Source of the DNA: Salinibacterium sp. | GTDB lineage: Bacteria > Actinomycetota > Actinomycetes > Actinomycetales > Microbacteriaceae | Assembly: GCA_004297555.1 (NCBI GenBank) | Contig: SCSV01000286.1 | Coordinates: 44,178 to 108,177 of the forward strand | Direction of reading: 5' to 3' | DNA: 64,000 nt | Part shown: positions 9,322-17,299 of the stretch, piece by piece | Layout of the letters: each line of letters starts with the position of its first letter | Position numbering within the stretch: position 1 is the stretch's first letter | Notes under the pieces: generated by a model | Databases searched by the model: none | What the model saw: the letters and a program-made list of their open reading frames with translations, nothing else | What the model was told of the DNA's origin: nothing | Position numbers and translations under genes: made by a program

Positions 9322-11910
9322 ATGTCGAACGGGAACGAGGCCATCTGGGCTCCGGTGATGGAGCGGATGAAGCGGAGGCTTCAAGCCGGCGGCAAGGTCA
9401 TCGCTCTTGGCGCATTCATGAGCGCAAAGAGAGAAGCGCTTCCCATCTTCTCGGAGCTGAACTTCCTTCCAGAGAAGGGCACCTTCTCCCAAGCTGAGGT
9501 TGAATCGGCGCACGCGCTCTGTACGAAGGAACGTTGTGGCTCCGCAATTCGCGCGGGGCTCGCGAAGAAGTTCATCACCGCACTCCTGAGCGAGGTTCCA
9601 CTTGCGCCGGTCACCGATGAAGAGGTCGCCGAGGGCATCAAGAAAGGCGAAGCCGACCACGAGTCGAAAGTCGCCGCTCGACGTGCTGCGCGCGCAGATG
9701 AGAAGCACGCTGACCCTTCTCGCAGCGCTGTTGCTGGCGGGAATCCTCCAGGGCCCGACGACGTGGACGAAGAGGGTGAAGAGGAAGATGGGGAAGAGGT
9801 CGGCGAAGAAGAAGACGAAGACGATGGCGAGCAGCTCGACGGCGATGAGGACACGGACCCCGGTATCCCTTCGCACGCGCACGCGCGCCGGTCTCCTCCG
9901 CGACTGAGTGCTTTCGAGAAGGTGAATCGTGGAGCCGAGCGTGCAGCCGCGCGCACACAGCGCCACCACAGTGAGGATGCGATGAGCAACGAGAACGACG
10001 ACCAGTACGAAGGCCAGCACGACGAGGACGAGGTTGACGAGCAGGAGGAACAGCCGCCTTCGAAGCGCCCGCGCGCCCGCCAGCCTCCTCCGCAGGTCAT
10101 CGTCGTGCCGCAGGCTCCTCGTCAGAAGGCGCCTCGTAACTTGAACGCCGCGCCCCGCAACCGCTTCATCAAGAACAGCGACATGGTGCGCATCAGTAAG
10201 CGCATCGCTGGCGGCAAGCGCAGCCACATCGGCGACTACACCTCCGAGGACATCGGTCCCGGCATCTCGCTGCAGCAGTTCATCAAGGAGTACATCGACG
10301 AAGAGAACCGCGAGCCGGGCCGCACCGTCTACGAGGTGGTGCCACTCAACGGCAACGGCGACGAAATCGGGAGGCCGCAGCAGTACATCATCGAGAATCA
10401 GAGCTTTGCCGAGACGAACCCGAACGACCCGGTGGGGCAGGCGCGTAGCGTGCTCGACCTCTTCGCCGACCTGAAAGAGCAGGAGAACGAGAAGCAGTCG
10501 CAGAACTCCGAGATGCTCAAGGAGGCCCAGAAGAAAGCCATCGCGGGCGGCGACATGCAGGGCCTCTTCATGTTCATGATGATGAACCAGATGATGGACA
10601 GGCCCCGCGGAGGAATCGACGAGGCCGCCATCATCGCGAAGGTGCTCGACCGCCTCGGGCCGCAGCAGCAGCCGATGATGATGCCACCGCCTTTGCCGCC
10701 GGTGCAGATGGTTCCTCCGGCGCCAGCTCCTCTGGCTGGGGCAATGGAGCAGCTGGTGCAGGCGAGCATCGCTTCGATGCTGAAGCCCGACGCCCCGCCG
10801 CCGAGCCCCATTCAGCAGCTGAAAGACATGATGGAGCTGCAGACGCTCATGCAGAAGATGAGCGGGAGCGGTACCGACATGGCCACGGTGGTGAAGTTGC
10901 TGCTCGAGAAGCAGACGCCCGTGAAGCCGCCCGAAGTGGCTGGTGTCGACAACATGATGCTCACCTTCGAGAAGCTCACCACGATGGTGAAGGCACTGGC
11001 GCCGCAAATCAACCAGGGCGGATGGGCGGGCCCCATCCAGGGAATCTTCTCGCAGCCCGAGGTGCAGAAGGCCATCGCCAACATTCTCGGAGGCGTGACT
11101 GGACAGCCGGGTGCGGTCGCTCCGCAACTTCCGCCCGGCGCTCCAGGCGCGCAAACGGTGAATGGTCAGGCCGCGAACGCGAATGGGCAGGTGCAGCCAC
11201 AGCCTCAGCAACCCCAGCCCCAGCCCACGCCGCAGATGCGTGACGCTGCTAACGCGTTCCGCATCGCTCAGACGAAAGAGGTTCGCGTCGAGCGTCTGAT
11301 GCAGCTCATCCAGGTGATGTACCTCGCTGGGTACCAGCCCGTCATCGAGCCGGTTCTCACCGCGGCGCGTGACGGCAACATCGTTCCGGCGCAGCGCTTC
11401 CTCGCCACGCTCATCGCCGACATCGACCCGTCGAAAGTCACCGTCGACCTCATCAACGCGGTGCTGCGCGTGAGCGCGGGGCTCGCGGGTGAAGAGGGCA
11501 AGAAGATGATGGCCGCACTCGATGCGTCGGAGAAGGGCGAGACTCTGAAAGTGGAGGAGAAGAAGCCTGGAACTGTTGAGACGCCGAACGCGCAAGTCGT
11601 TCCCATCGCCGCGGCTCCTGCGCACGCGAACCATGCTGCGTACATGGCCCAGGTCGCGGAGCTGGAGCGGCAGAAGGAAGGAAAGAAGGATGGGGGTATG
11701 GCGACTCAACCGAGCGTCCCGCCGGCCGCGAACCCGCACGCGCCTGAAGTCGAAGTGAAGGAGAAGAAGGTGGTGGAGGCGAAGGTGGAGGTGGCGACCG
11801 AAGCGCAGACACCGAAGGTGGAAGCGCAGACGCCGTCGCAGACACCGCCGGCCGAGGTCATCAACTTCAACGAGAAGCCCGAGAAGCCAGCGGAGCAGAC
11901 CGCGCGCTGA
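9322..11910 (+). CDS. Large acidic, Pro/Gln-rich structural or scaffold-like protein (862 aa)
   Basis: Long ORF with DEEGEEEDGEEVGEEEDEDDGEQ and PQPQQPQPQP tracts. Confidence 0.6.
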   Translation: MSNGNEAIWAPVMERMKRRLQAGGKVIALGAFMSAKREALPIFSELNFLPEKGTFSQAEVESAHALCTKERCGSAIRAGLAKKFITALLSEVPLAPVTDEEVAEGIKKGEADHESKVAARRAARADEKHADPSRSAVAGGNPPGPDDVDEEGEEEDGEEVGEEEDEDDGEQLDGDEDTDPGIPSHAHARRSPPRLSAFEKVNRGAERAAARTQRHHSEDAMSNENDDQYEGQHDEDEVDEQEEQPPSKRPRARQPPPQVIVVPQAPRQKAPRNLNAAPRNRFIKNSDMVRISKRIAGGKRSHIGDYTSEDIGPGISLQQFIKEYIDEENREPGRTVYEVVPLNGNGDEIGRPQQYIIENQSFAETNPNDPVGQARSVLDLFADLKEQENEKQSQNSEMLKEAQKKAIAGGDMQGLFMFMMMNQMMDRPRGGIDEAAIIAKVLDRLGPQQQPMMMPPPLPPVQMVPPAPAPLAGAMEQLVQASIASMLKPDAPPPSPIQQLKDMMELQTLMQKMSGSGTDMATVVKLLLEKQTPVKPPEVAGVDNMMLTFEKLTTMVKALAPQINQGGWAGPIQGIFSQPEVQKAIANILGGVTGQPGAVAPQLPPGAPGAQTVNGQAANANGQVQPQPQQPQPQPTPQMRDAANAFRIAQTKEVRVERLMQLIQVMYLAGYQPVIEPVLTAARDGNIVPAQRFLATLIADIDPSKVTVDLINAVLRVSAGLAGEEGKKMMAALDASEKGETLKVEEKKPGTVETPNAQVVPIAAAPAHANHAAYMAQVAELERQKEGKKDGGMATQPSVPPAANPHAPEVEVKEKKVVEAKVEVATEAQTPKVEAQTPSQTPPAEVINFNEKPEKPAEQTAR

Positions 11911-12004
11911 CCGTTGCCGTCGAAGCTATAAAACCTCTTCTTTGCCGCGCCCCAAAGCACACGGGCTCTACACTCGGGAGCGAACACACTCTTCTGAGGT
12001 GCCC

Positions 12005-12421
12005 ATGGCTCGTGGCAAGCGGTCGCGTCGTCGCAATTCGGGTGGTGGTGCCCGAGCTTTCTGCCCGGTCATTCGTGTGAAGTGTCCGAAGCGGAAGTAC
12101 TCGCAAGCCACCGGTCCGTCGTTCGTGGAGCGCGCTGGCAAGTACGCTGCGTACTCGGCGCAGGTGAAGGCGGCGAAGTCCAAGCTGAAGAAGGCGATGG
12201 GCTTCGGAAGCGTCCACCCACAGGCGGAGGCCACGTCTCTGCCGGCGGCTGCAGTGCAGACCGTGGCCAAGGCGAAGGCGAACCTCGTCGGCAGGTGTAC
12301 GGTGTCGATGGGCGGCCGCAGCTACAAGGTGAGCGGTGCCGCTGTCGGCAACAAGATTGCCGAGCTGATTCGCGCGCAGCGCAGCGGTGGATGCTGCAGC
12401 CCGAAGGTCCAGAGGGGCTGA
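12005..12421 (+). CDS. Basic Lys/Arg-rich small protein (possible nucleic-acid binding virion protein)
   Basis: MARGKRSRRRNSGGG..., Cys residues, high K/R. Confidence 0.5.
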   Translation: MARGKRSRRRNSGGGARAFCPVIRVKCPKRKYSQATGPSFVERAGKYAAYSAQVKAAKSKLKKAMGFGSVHPQAEATSLPAAAVQTVAKAKANLVGRCTVSMGGRSYKVSGAAVGNKIAELIRAQRSGGCCSPKVQRG

Positions 12422-12425
12422 GCCG

Positions 12426-12794
12426 ATGAGCAAGGGACTCGCATCGCTCAAGCGCTGGAAGAAGTGCCAGCGGAGAGTCGCGACGAAGGCGCTCAAGGCG
12501 GTCAACTACCACGTGTCTCGCCCCAACGCGTCGGCGATGAAGGCAGCCGCGAACGCACTCGCTTCTGCAGCGTGCAGCAAGGGCACCAAGGGCACCAAGG
12601 GCAAGAAGAGGAGCAGCAAGCGCACGCAGTGGCCTTGGCGCAAGGGTGACTCGTCGAGCGCTTCGCGCTACGAGCGCAAGCAGCGCAATTCGAAGCGCGC
12701 GAAGGCGTACGACAAGCGCTTCGAGCCGCCGGACTTCGCTCGCCAGTTTGCACCTTCTCCGCCTTCCGCCTACGACGACAACTGGGGGTACTGA
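12426..12794 (+). CDS. Basic Lys/Arg-rich small protein
   Basis: KGTKGTKGKKRSSKRTQWPWRKG. Confidence 0.5.
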   Translation: MSKGLASLKRWKKCQRRVATKALKAVNYHVSRPNASAMKAAANALASAACSKGTKGTKGKKRSSKRTQWPWRKGDSSSASRYERKQRNSKRAKAYDKRFEPPDFARQFAPSPPSAYDDNWGY

Positions 12795-13165
12795 TGTTCG
12801 GGCGGGTGCTGAACTACAGCACGCCCGGCTACTCGCCCGGCAAGCTCGTCGACGAGTTCGGCCAGGGCTCGAGCAACGACAGCTACGGGCGCACGGTGGT
12901 GGTGACTGCGACCGAGCAGGTCGACCTGTACGCGTTGGACCCGACCATTCCCTATGGCGCCGTGCGAGCGAATCGGGTGCCGTGGTTTCGCAACCTCGAC
13001 ATGCTCGGGGGCATTACGGCAATTGGTCTCGCGATACTCGGTCACAGGAGCAGCGCGCTCATCGTCGGTGGGCTCGTGGTCGCCGACGTGGTGGGTCGCC
13101 GTGTCTCGCCCAACTTCGATGCGGCAATGTCGATGATTCCTTTCAACCGAGCTGCGGAGGCGTAG
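12794..13165 (+). CDS. Small membrane protein
   Basis: Hydrophobic GGITAIGLAILGH...ALIVGGLVVADVV. Confidence 0.5.
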   Translation: MFGRVLNYSTPGYSPGKLVDEFGQGSSNDSYGRTVVVTATEQVDLYALDPTIPYGAVRANRVPWFRNLDMLGGITAIGLAILGHRSSALIVGGLVVADVVGRRVSPNFDAAMSMIPFNRAAEA

Positions 13166-13522
13166 ATGGGACACAACGCATTCGGAACGTGTTGCGCGGA
13201 CTGCGCGCAGAAGGCGACGACGCTGGGCATGCTGGGATGGCTGCCGAGTGGGTTCGGTGGGCTCGGCACCACCTGCGACGCTGCTGGGAAGTGCTACCCG
13301 GCGGAGTTTCCACCGTCGCCTCTCGCGACTCCTTCTCAGTACCGCGCGGGTGCGCTCATCGGGCTCGGCATCGGTGGCGTTCTCTCCTATGGCGGCTACT
13401 CGCTTTGGCGCTCGAAGCACCAGATTTGGGGCGGCCTGCTTCTCGTGCTCGGACTGCCCGGCGTGGTGAGCGGGAGCTACCAGCTGGCTACGGGGCAGCC
13501 TCTCTTCAACTGGAGGGGCTGA
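13166..13522 (+). CDS. Small membrane protein with Cys-containing N-terminus
   Basis: ALIGLGIGGVLSYGGYSLW, IWGGLLLVLGLPGVVSGSY. Confidence 0.5.
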   Translation: MGHNAFGTCCADCAQKATTLGMLGWLPSGFGGLGTTCDAAGKCYPAEFPPSPLATPSQYRAGALIGLGIGGVLSYGGYSLWRSKHQIWGGLLLVLGLPGVVSGSYQLATGQPLFNWRG

Positions 13523-13524
13523 GC

Positions 13525-14574
13525 ATGGCTCACGGACGCAAGAAGTGCCCACGCGAGGGAACGCGGTTGAAGTACGAGCCGAGTCCCGTCTCGCACGCGA
13601 TGTACACGCGCCCTCCGATGCCGGGCGAGGTCGGCACGGTCGTTTCCCTTCCGCTCCCTGGGGCTGGTCGGAAGACGTGTACGGGCTCGCACTCGCAGGA
13701 CCTCGTGTACGTGAACTGGCCGAGCATCGGCACGATGGGCGTGGCGCGCGCGGACGTCGAGAAGGTGAAGGGGCGTGGGCCGAAGCAGATGCAGGTGAAC
13801 GGTGCGTTGGCGGACCGCATCTACGCCTACGCCATCGGGCAGCGCGTCATCGTGAGGGGGCTCGGGCCGGGCCACGTCACCATGAAGCGCGGCATCCACT
13901 TGGGCGTGAAGCTCGACAGTGGGGCGTTCACCTACGCGCATGTGTCGTCGGTGGAGCCGACGGGCGAGCGTCAGCGCTTCAGTGGGCCCAAAGATGTGCA
14001 GTACGAATCGGTTGGTGAACACATGACACTCGGCGGACTTGGGCTGCCAGCCGAACGCCACGTCGACAAGGCGCAATACTTCCAAGAGCACGCGTTGAAT
14101 GCGGCGCAAGAAGCAGAGAAGCATCTCGCGAACAACGATTGCCTCTCTGCGTTCCAACACCTCGTCGATGCAATTCAGGACGACCGCACAGCCGCAACTC
14201 ACGTTCGTGCTGCAAACGGCAATGCAATGGCGACCCCCGGCCTCCACACTACGCTCATCGAGTTCAGGAAGAAGTGCGTGAAGCGTGATGCGAGAACGCT
14301 TGGCGGCGTGGGGGTCTGGATGGAAGGCCAACAGAAAATTCGGCTCACCTACGGCACGCTTCCCGACTTCGAGACGTTCGAGCGTCATTTCGGGAAGGGC
14401 ACGTTCCCCATCCATCACGGCTCGTCGGGGCGCGGCAGGATTCGTCCAGCTGAGGGCAACTACACCGCGCGCGAACTCTACGCGGAGCTTCAGAATCTCG
14501 TCTCGTACGAGGACGATGAAGCGTCGAGCTGGGTCAGCTCGATTCTTTCTACTCTCGGATTCGAGTGGGTGTGA
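13525..14574 (+). CDS. Hypothetical virion-module protein
   Basis: Coding ORF 349 aa. Confidence 0.5.
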   Translation: MAHGRKKCPREGTRLKYEPSPVSHAMYTRPPMPGEVGTVVSLPLPGAGRKTCTGSHSQDLVYVNWPSIGTMGVARADVEKVKGRGPKQMQVNGALADRIYAYAIGQRVIVRGLGPGHVTMKRGIHLGVKLDSGAFTYAHVSSVEPTGERQRFSGPKDVQYESVGEHMTLGGLGLPAERHVDKAQYFQEHALNAAQEAEKHLANNDCLSAFQHLVDAIQDDRTAATHVRAANGNAMATPGLHTTLIEFRKKCVKRDARTLGGVGVWMEGQQKIRLTYGTLPDFETFERHFGKGTFPIHHGSSGRGRIRPAEGNYTARELYAELQNLVSYEDDEASSWVSSILSTLGFEWV

Positions 14575-14575
14575 C

Positions 14576-15046
14576 GTGGACGAGCTGCCCAAGTGCCCAG
14601 GTGACGCTCCCCCGGTGGTGCGCCTCTCGCTGCGTCATGAGAAGTGCCCGCGCAAGGGCGTCGTTCGGCACTTGCGCACGCCAAACGACATCCACTCGTA
14701 CTTGAAGACCGAGTACGGATGCGAAGCGCAAGAGTGGGCGGTCGTCATTGGCCTGGGTTCCAACAACGCCATCCTCGGCATTCACGAAGTCGCCATTGGC
14801 GGGCTCGACTCGACGGTCGTAGACCCGCGAGTAGTGTTCGCCGGACTCCTTCTGATGGGCGCTGCAGCGTTTGTCTTCTGTCACAACCATCCAAGCGGCA
14901 GTACACAGCCGAGTACGTTGGACGTCACGATGACTCGCCAGCTCAAGGACGCCGGCAAGATTTTGGGAATCCGCATGGTCGACCACATCATCGTGAGCGG
15001 AACCGGCTACACCTCTTTCCTTGCAGAGGGAATGTTTCCATCGTGA
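14576..15046 (+). CDS. RadC/JAB-like domain protein
   Basis: FCHNHPSGSTQPSTLDVTMTRQL...GIRMVDHIIV. Confidence 0.8.
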   Translation: MDELPKCPGDAPPVVRLSLRHEKCPRKGVVRHLRTPNDIHSYLKTEYGCEAQEWAVVIGLGSNNAILGIHEVAIGGLDSTVVDPRVVFAGLLLMGAAAFVFCHNHPSGSTQPSTLDVTMTRQLKDAGKILGIRMVDHIIVSGTGYTSFLAEGMFPS

Positions 15047-16779
15047 CCCTCGACCAAGCCATCGCTTTGCTGCTCGGCGCCGGCTTCGGTGCGCGTGCAC
15101 TGGATGGGAGAAAAAACGCTCTCGCCCGCGTCGGTTACGCGCTGGTCGGCTACGACCTGCTCAAGACCGGAATCACCGGCCAGGGTTCCATCTTTGGTGC
15201 GCAGTCGAGCGGACTGGCGAAGGTGTCATCGTCCAGGGCGAAGTTGAAGTTCGAGGAGCGTCGGGTCCGAACCATCGCAGAGCGTGTTGCGTATGTGCAC
15301 GAGCAGATGGTGCTGGGCACCCGCGACCCTCAGGTCTACGCACTCGCTCGAGAAGTTGTCGCGCGAAAGTGCGGTGCAGAGTTCTGCATTCCGGAGAAGG
15401 ACCACAAGGGCGAGATGGCCGCGCTCTTCAACGAAGCTCGAGCCCGTTGCCGATACACGCTCGACCCTGTCGACTACGATGCGTTTCAGACGCCGGGCAA
15501 GACGCTGCAGCTCGCCAGCGGCGACTGCTTCGTGAAGGGCACGGTGGTACTCAAGAAAGGGCACGAGTTGGTACCGGTCGAGTCTCTCCGTCTCGGAGAC
15601 GAAATCTGGGGGCTCAATCGCTGGTCGAAGGTGATGAACACTTGGGAGAAGGGAGTGCTCCCGACGTGGAACATCCAGCTCAACAATGGCTCCGCGATGC
15701 GCTTGACTCCAGACCACAAGGTTTGGGTGTGGAAGTGCAAGGATGAGCACAAGGATGCGCGGTACGGAGGACAAGAGTGTTCGTGTCGCCTTGACAACCG
15801 AGAGTTGGTTCGCATCCGCGTGAGGGAACTTAAGTGTGGCATGGTGTTGCCGCAGCCGGAACGCATCCCGTTCGGTTCCGAAAAGATGGACCCAACTCGC
15901 GCGTACGTTGAGGGGCTCTACGTTTCTGACGGCTCATCGGCACACTCGAATACGTTCGAGATTGCCGGCCAAGACGGTTGTCCAAAAGAGGCGCAGAAGA
16001 AAGAAGTCGAGCGCATCTGCGCGGTGCTCGGAATTCCGACGAGGTGGTATCGGAAGTACATCACGGTGAAAGACAAAATCTGGACGCAGCGGATGAAGAC
16101 GATGGGTACGCGTGCGCCCAACAAGCGCGCCCTTTCCATCAACCTCGAAGAGGGCGGAGCACTCAATTTACTTCGCGGTATCATGGCCGATAGCGGGAAG
16201 AACAGCCAAGGTTTCGGCTCTACCTTCACCACTACTTCTCGCCAGCTTTGGCTTCAGACGCGCGTGCTACTCAAGATGGCTGGCAAAACAGCAAGCGAGC
16301 GCTACATCGTCGACCATGGCGGCCTCGGAGAGAATCCGATTTGGAGGTTGGGCATCCGAGGTGGCGGCCCGGCCGGCAATGCGTCCAAGCTCCTGCGCGT
16401 GAAGGACGTTGTTCGGGACAATGTCGAGAAGCCGTGCTTCGACATCGAGACGGATGACCACTACGTGTGGCTCCCAGAGGCCGACTGGACCACGAGCCAG
16501 TGCGACGATGAAGTGAGCTTGCTTGGCGCGATGCTGCGCAGTGTCGGCATTCCCGTGCGCAGTCGCATCTACCAGACGCAGGGCAACACGACTTGGAACC
16601 ACATCAACCTGATGGCCCAGGACCCAGGTACCGGCACGTGGCACTCTCTCGACCTCGCCGCGGTGGGTAAGCCGCCCGGCTGGGAGGTCCCGAAGCAGTA
16701 CATCATCAAGCAGCGTGACTTCGACGTTCTCGAGAAGGAAGTACCGCGTTTGTCTGCGGCGCTGAATGCGGTACCCTGA
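15043..16779 (+). CDS. Transglutaminase-like protein interrupted by an intein
   Basis: GTG start overlapping previous TGA; extein LQLASGD|CDDEVSLLGAMLRSVGIPVRSRIYQ...WNHINL. Confidence 0.75.
   Translation: MTLDQAIALLLGAGFGARALDGRKNALARVGYALVGYDLLKTGITGQGSIFGAQSSGLAKVSSSRAKLKFEERRVRTIAERVAYVHEQMVLGTRDPQVYALAREVVARKCGAEFCIPEKDHKGEMAALFNEARARCRYTLDPVDYDAFQTPGKTLQLASGDCFVKGTVVLKKGHELVPVESLRLGDEIWGLNRWSKVMNTWEKGVLPTWNIQLNNGSAMRLTPDHKVWVWKCKDEHKDARYGGQECSCRLDNRELVRIRVRELKCGMVLPQPERIPFGSEKMDPTRAYVEGLYVSDGSSAHSNTFEIAGQDGCPKEAQKKEVERICAVLGIPTRWYRKYITVKDKIWTQRMKTMGTRAPNKRALSINLEEGGALNLLRGIMADSGKNSQGFGSTFTTTSRQLWLQTRVLLKMAGKTASERYIVDHGGLGENPIWRLGIRGGGPAGNASKLLRVKDVVRDNVEKPCFDIETDDHYVWLPEADWTTSQCDDEVSLLGAMLRSVGIPVRSRIYQTQGNTTWNHINLMAQDPGTGTWHSLDLAAVGKPPGWEVPKQYIIKQRDFDVLEKEVPRLSAALNAVP
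15526..16500 (+). mobile_element. Intein 1 (325 aa) with LAGLIDADG endonuclease
   Basis: CFVKGTVVLKKGHELVPVESLRLGDEIW block A; LTPDHKVWV block B; YVEGLYVSDGS and LLRGIMADSG dodecapeptides; CFDIETDDHYVWLPEADWTTSQ|C. Confidence 0.85.
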
Positions 16780-16791
16780 AAGGACCTGCAC

Positions 16792-17289
16792 ATGGCACTC
16801 CTCGACACGAACAATCCACCGGCCGAAGTGCTCGCCGCCAACAGCGAGTTGATGATGGGAGAGGTGCGCAAGTGGCTCAATGACCTTGCGTGCGGCGACT
16901 TGAAAAACACTCCGGCGCTGCTGAACCCGTTGCTGCTGGGGTTGATTGCTCTGCGCCTCGGTCAGCTCGTCAACAACAAGGCGCAGGGGTCCAACTACTA
17001 CCGCATCTCGCCCTTTCAGCTCACCAAGGAGGGTCAGAAAATCGTCGAGCGCCAGCAAGACGGGCTGGTGCGCACTGTTCTGCTGTGGGTCGACAAGGCC
17101 GGCGCCGGCCCCACACCGTACATTCGGGTCGGTGTGAACAAGATGAACATGGTGGCCGGGCAGCAGGGCAGCGGTGGCATCCAGGCGGACGCCGGCAAGC
17201 AGCACGAGCTGGGCAACGTTCGACCTGAGGTGGAGCTGTGGGCGGCTTCCAGCGTCGACATCTGGACGTACGTCATCGAGTACGCGTGA
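16792..17289 (+). CDS. Hypothetical virion-module protein
   Basis: AGGACCTGCACATG start context; 165 aa ORF. Confidence 0.55.
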   Translation: MALLDTNNPPAEVLAANSELMMGEVRKWLNDLACGDLKNTPALLNPLLLGLIALRLGQLVNNKAQGSNYYRISPFQLTKEGQKIVERQQDGLVRTVLLWVDKAGAGPTPYIRVGVNKMNMVAGQQGSGGIQADAGKQHELGNVRPEVELWAASSVDIWTYVIEYA

Positions 17290-17299
17290 GGAGCCACTG

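Noticed and set aside
8575-11739. 1054-aa minus-strand ORF antisense to the virion block
   Set aside because: Arg/His/Leu-rich low-complexity translation, typical antisense shadow of high-GC coding sequence; opposite-strand ORFs have sensible composition and spacing.
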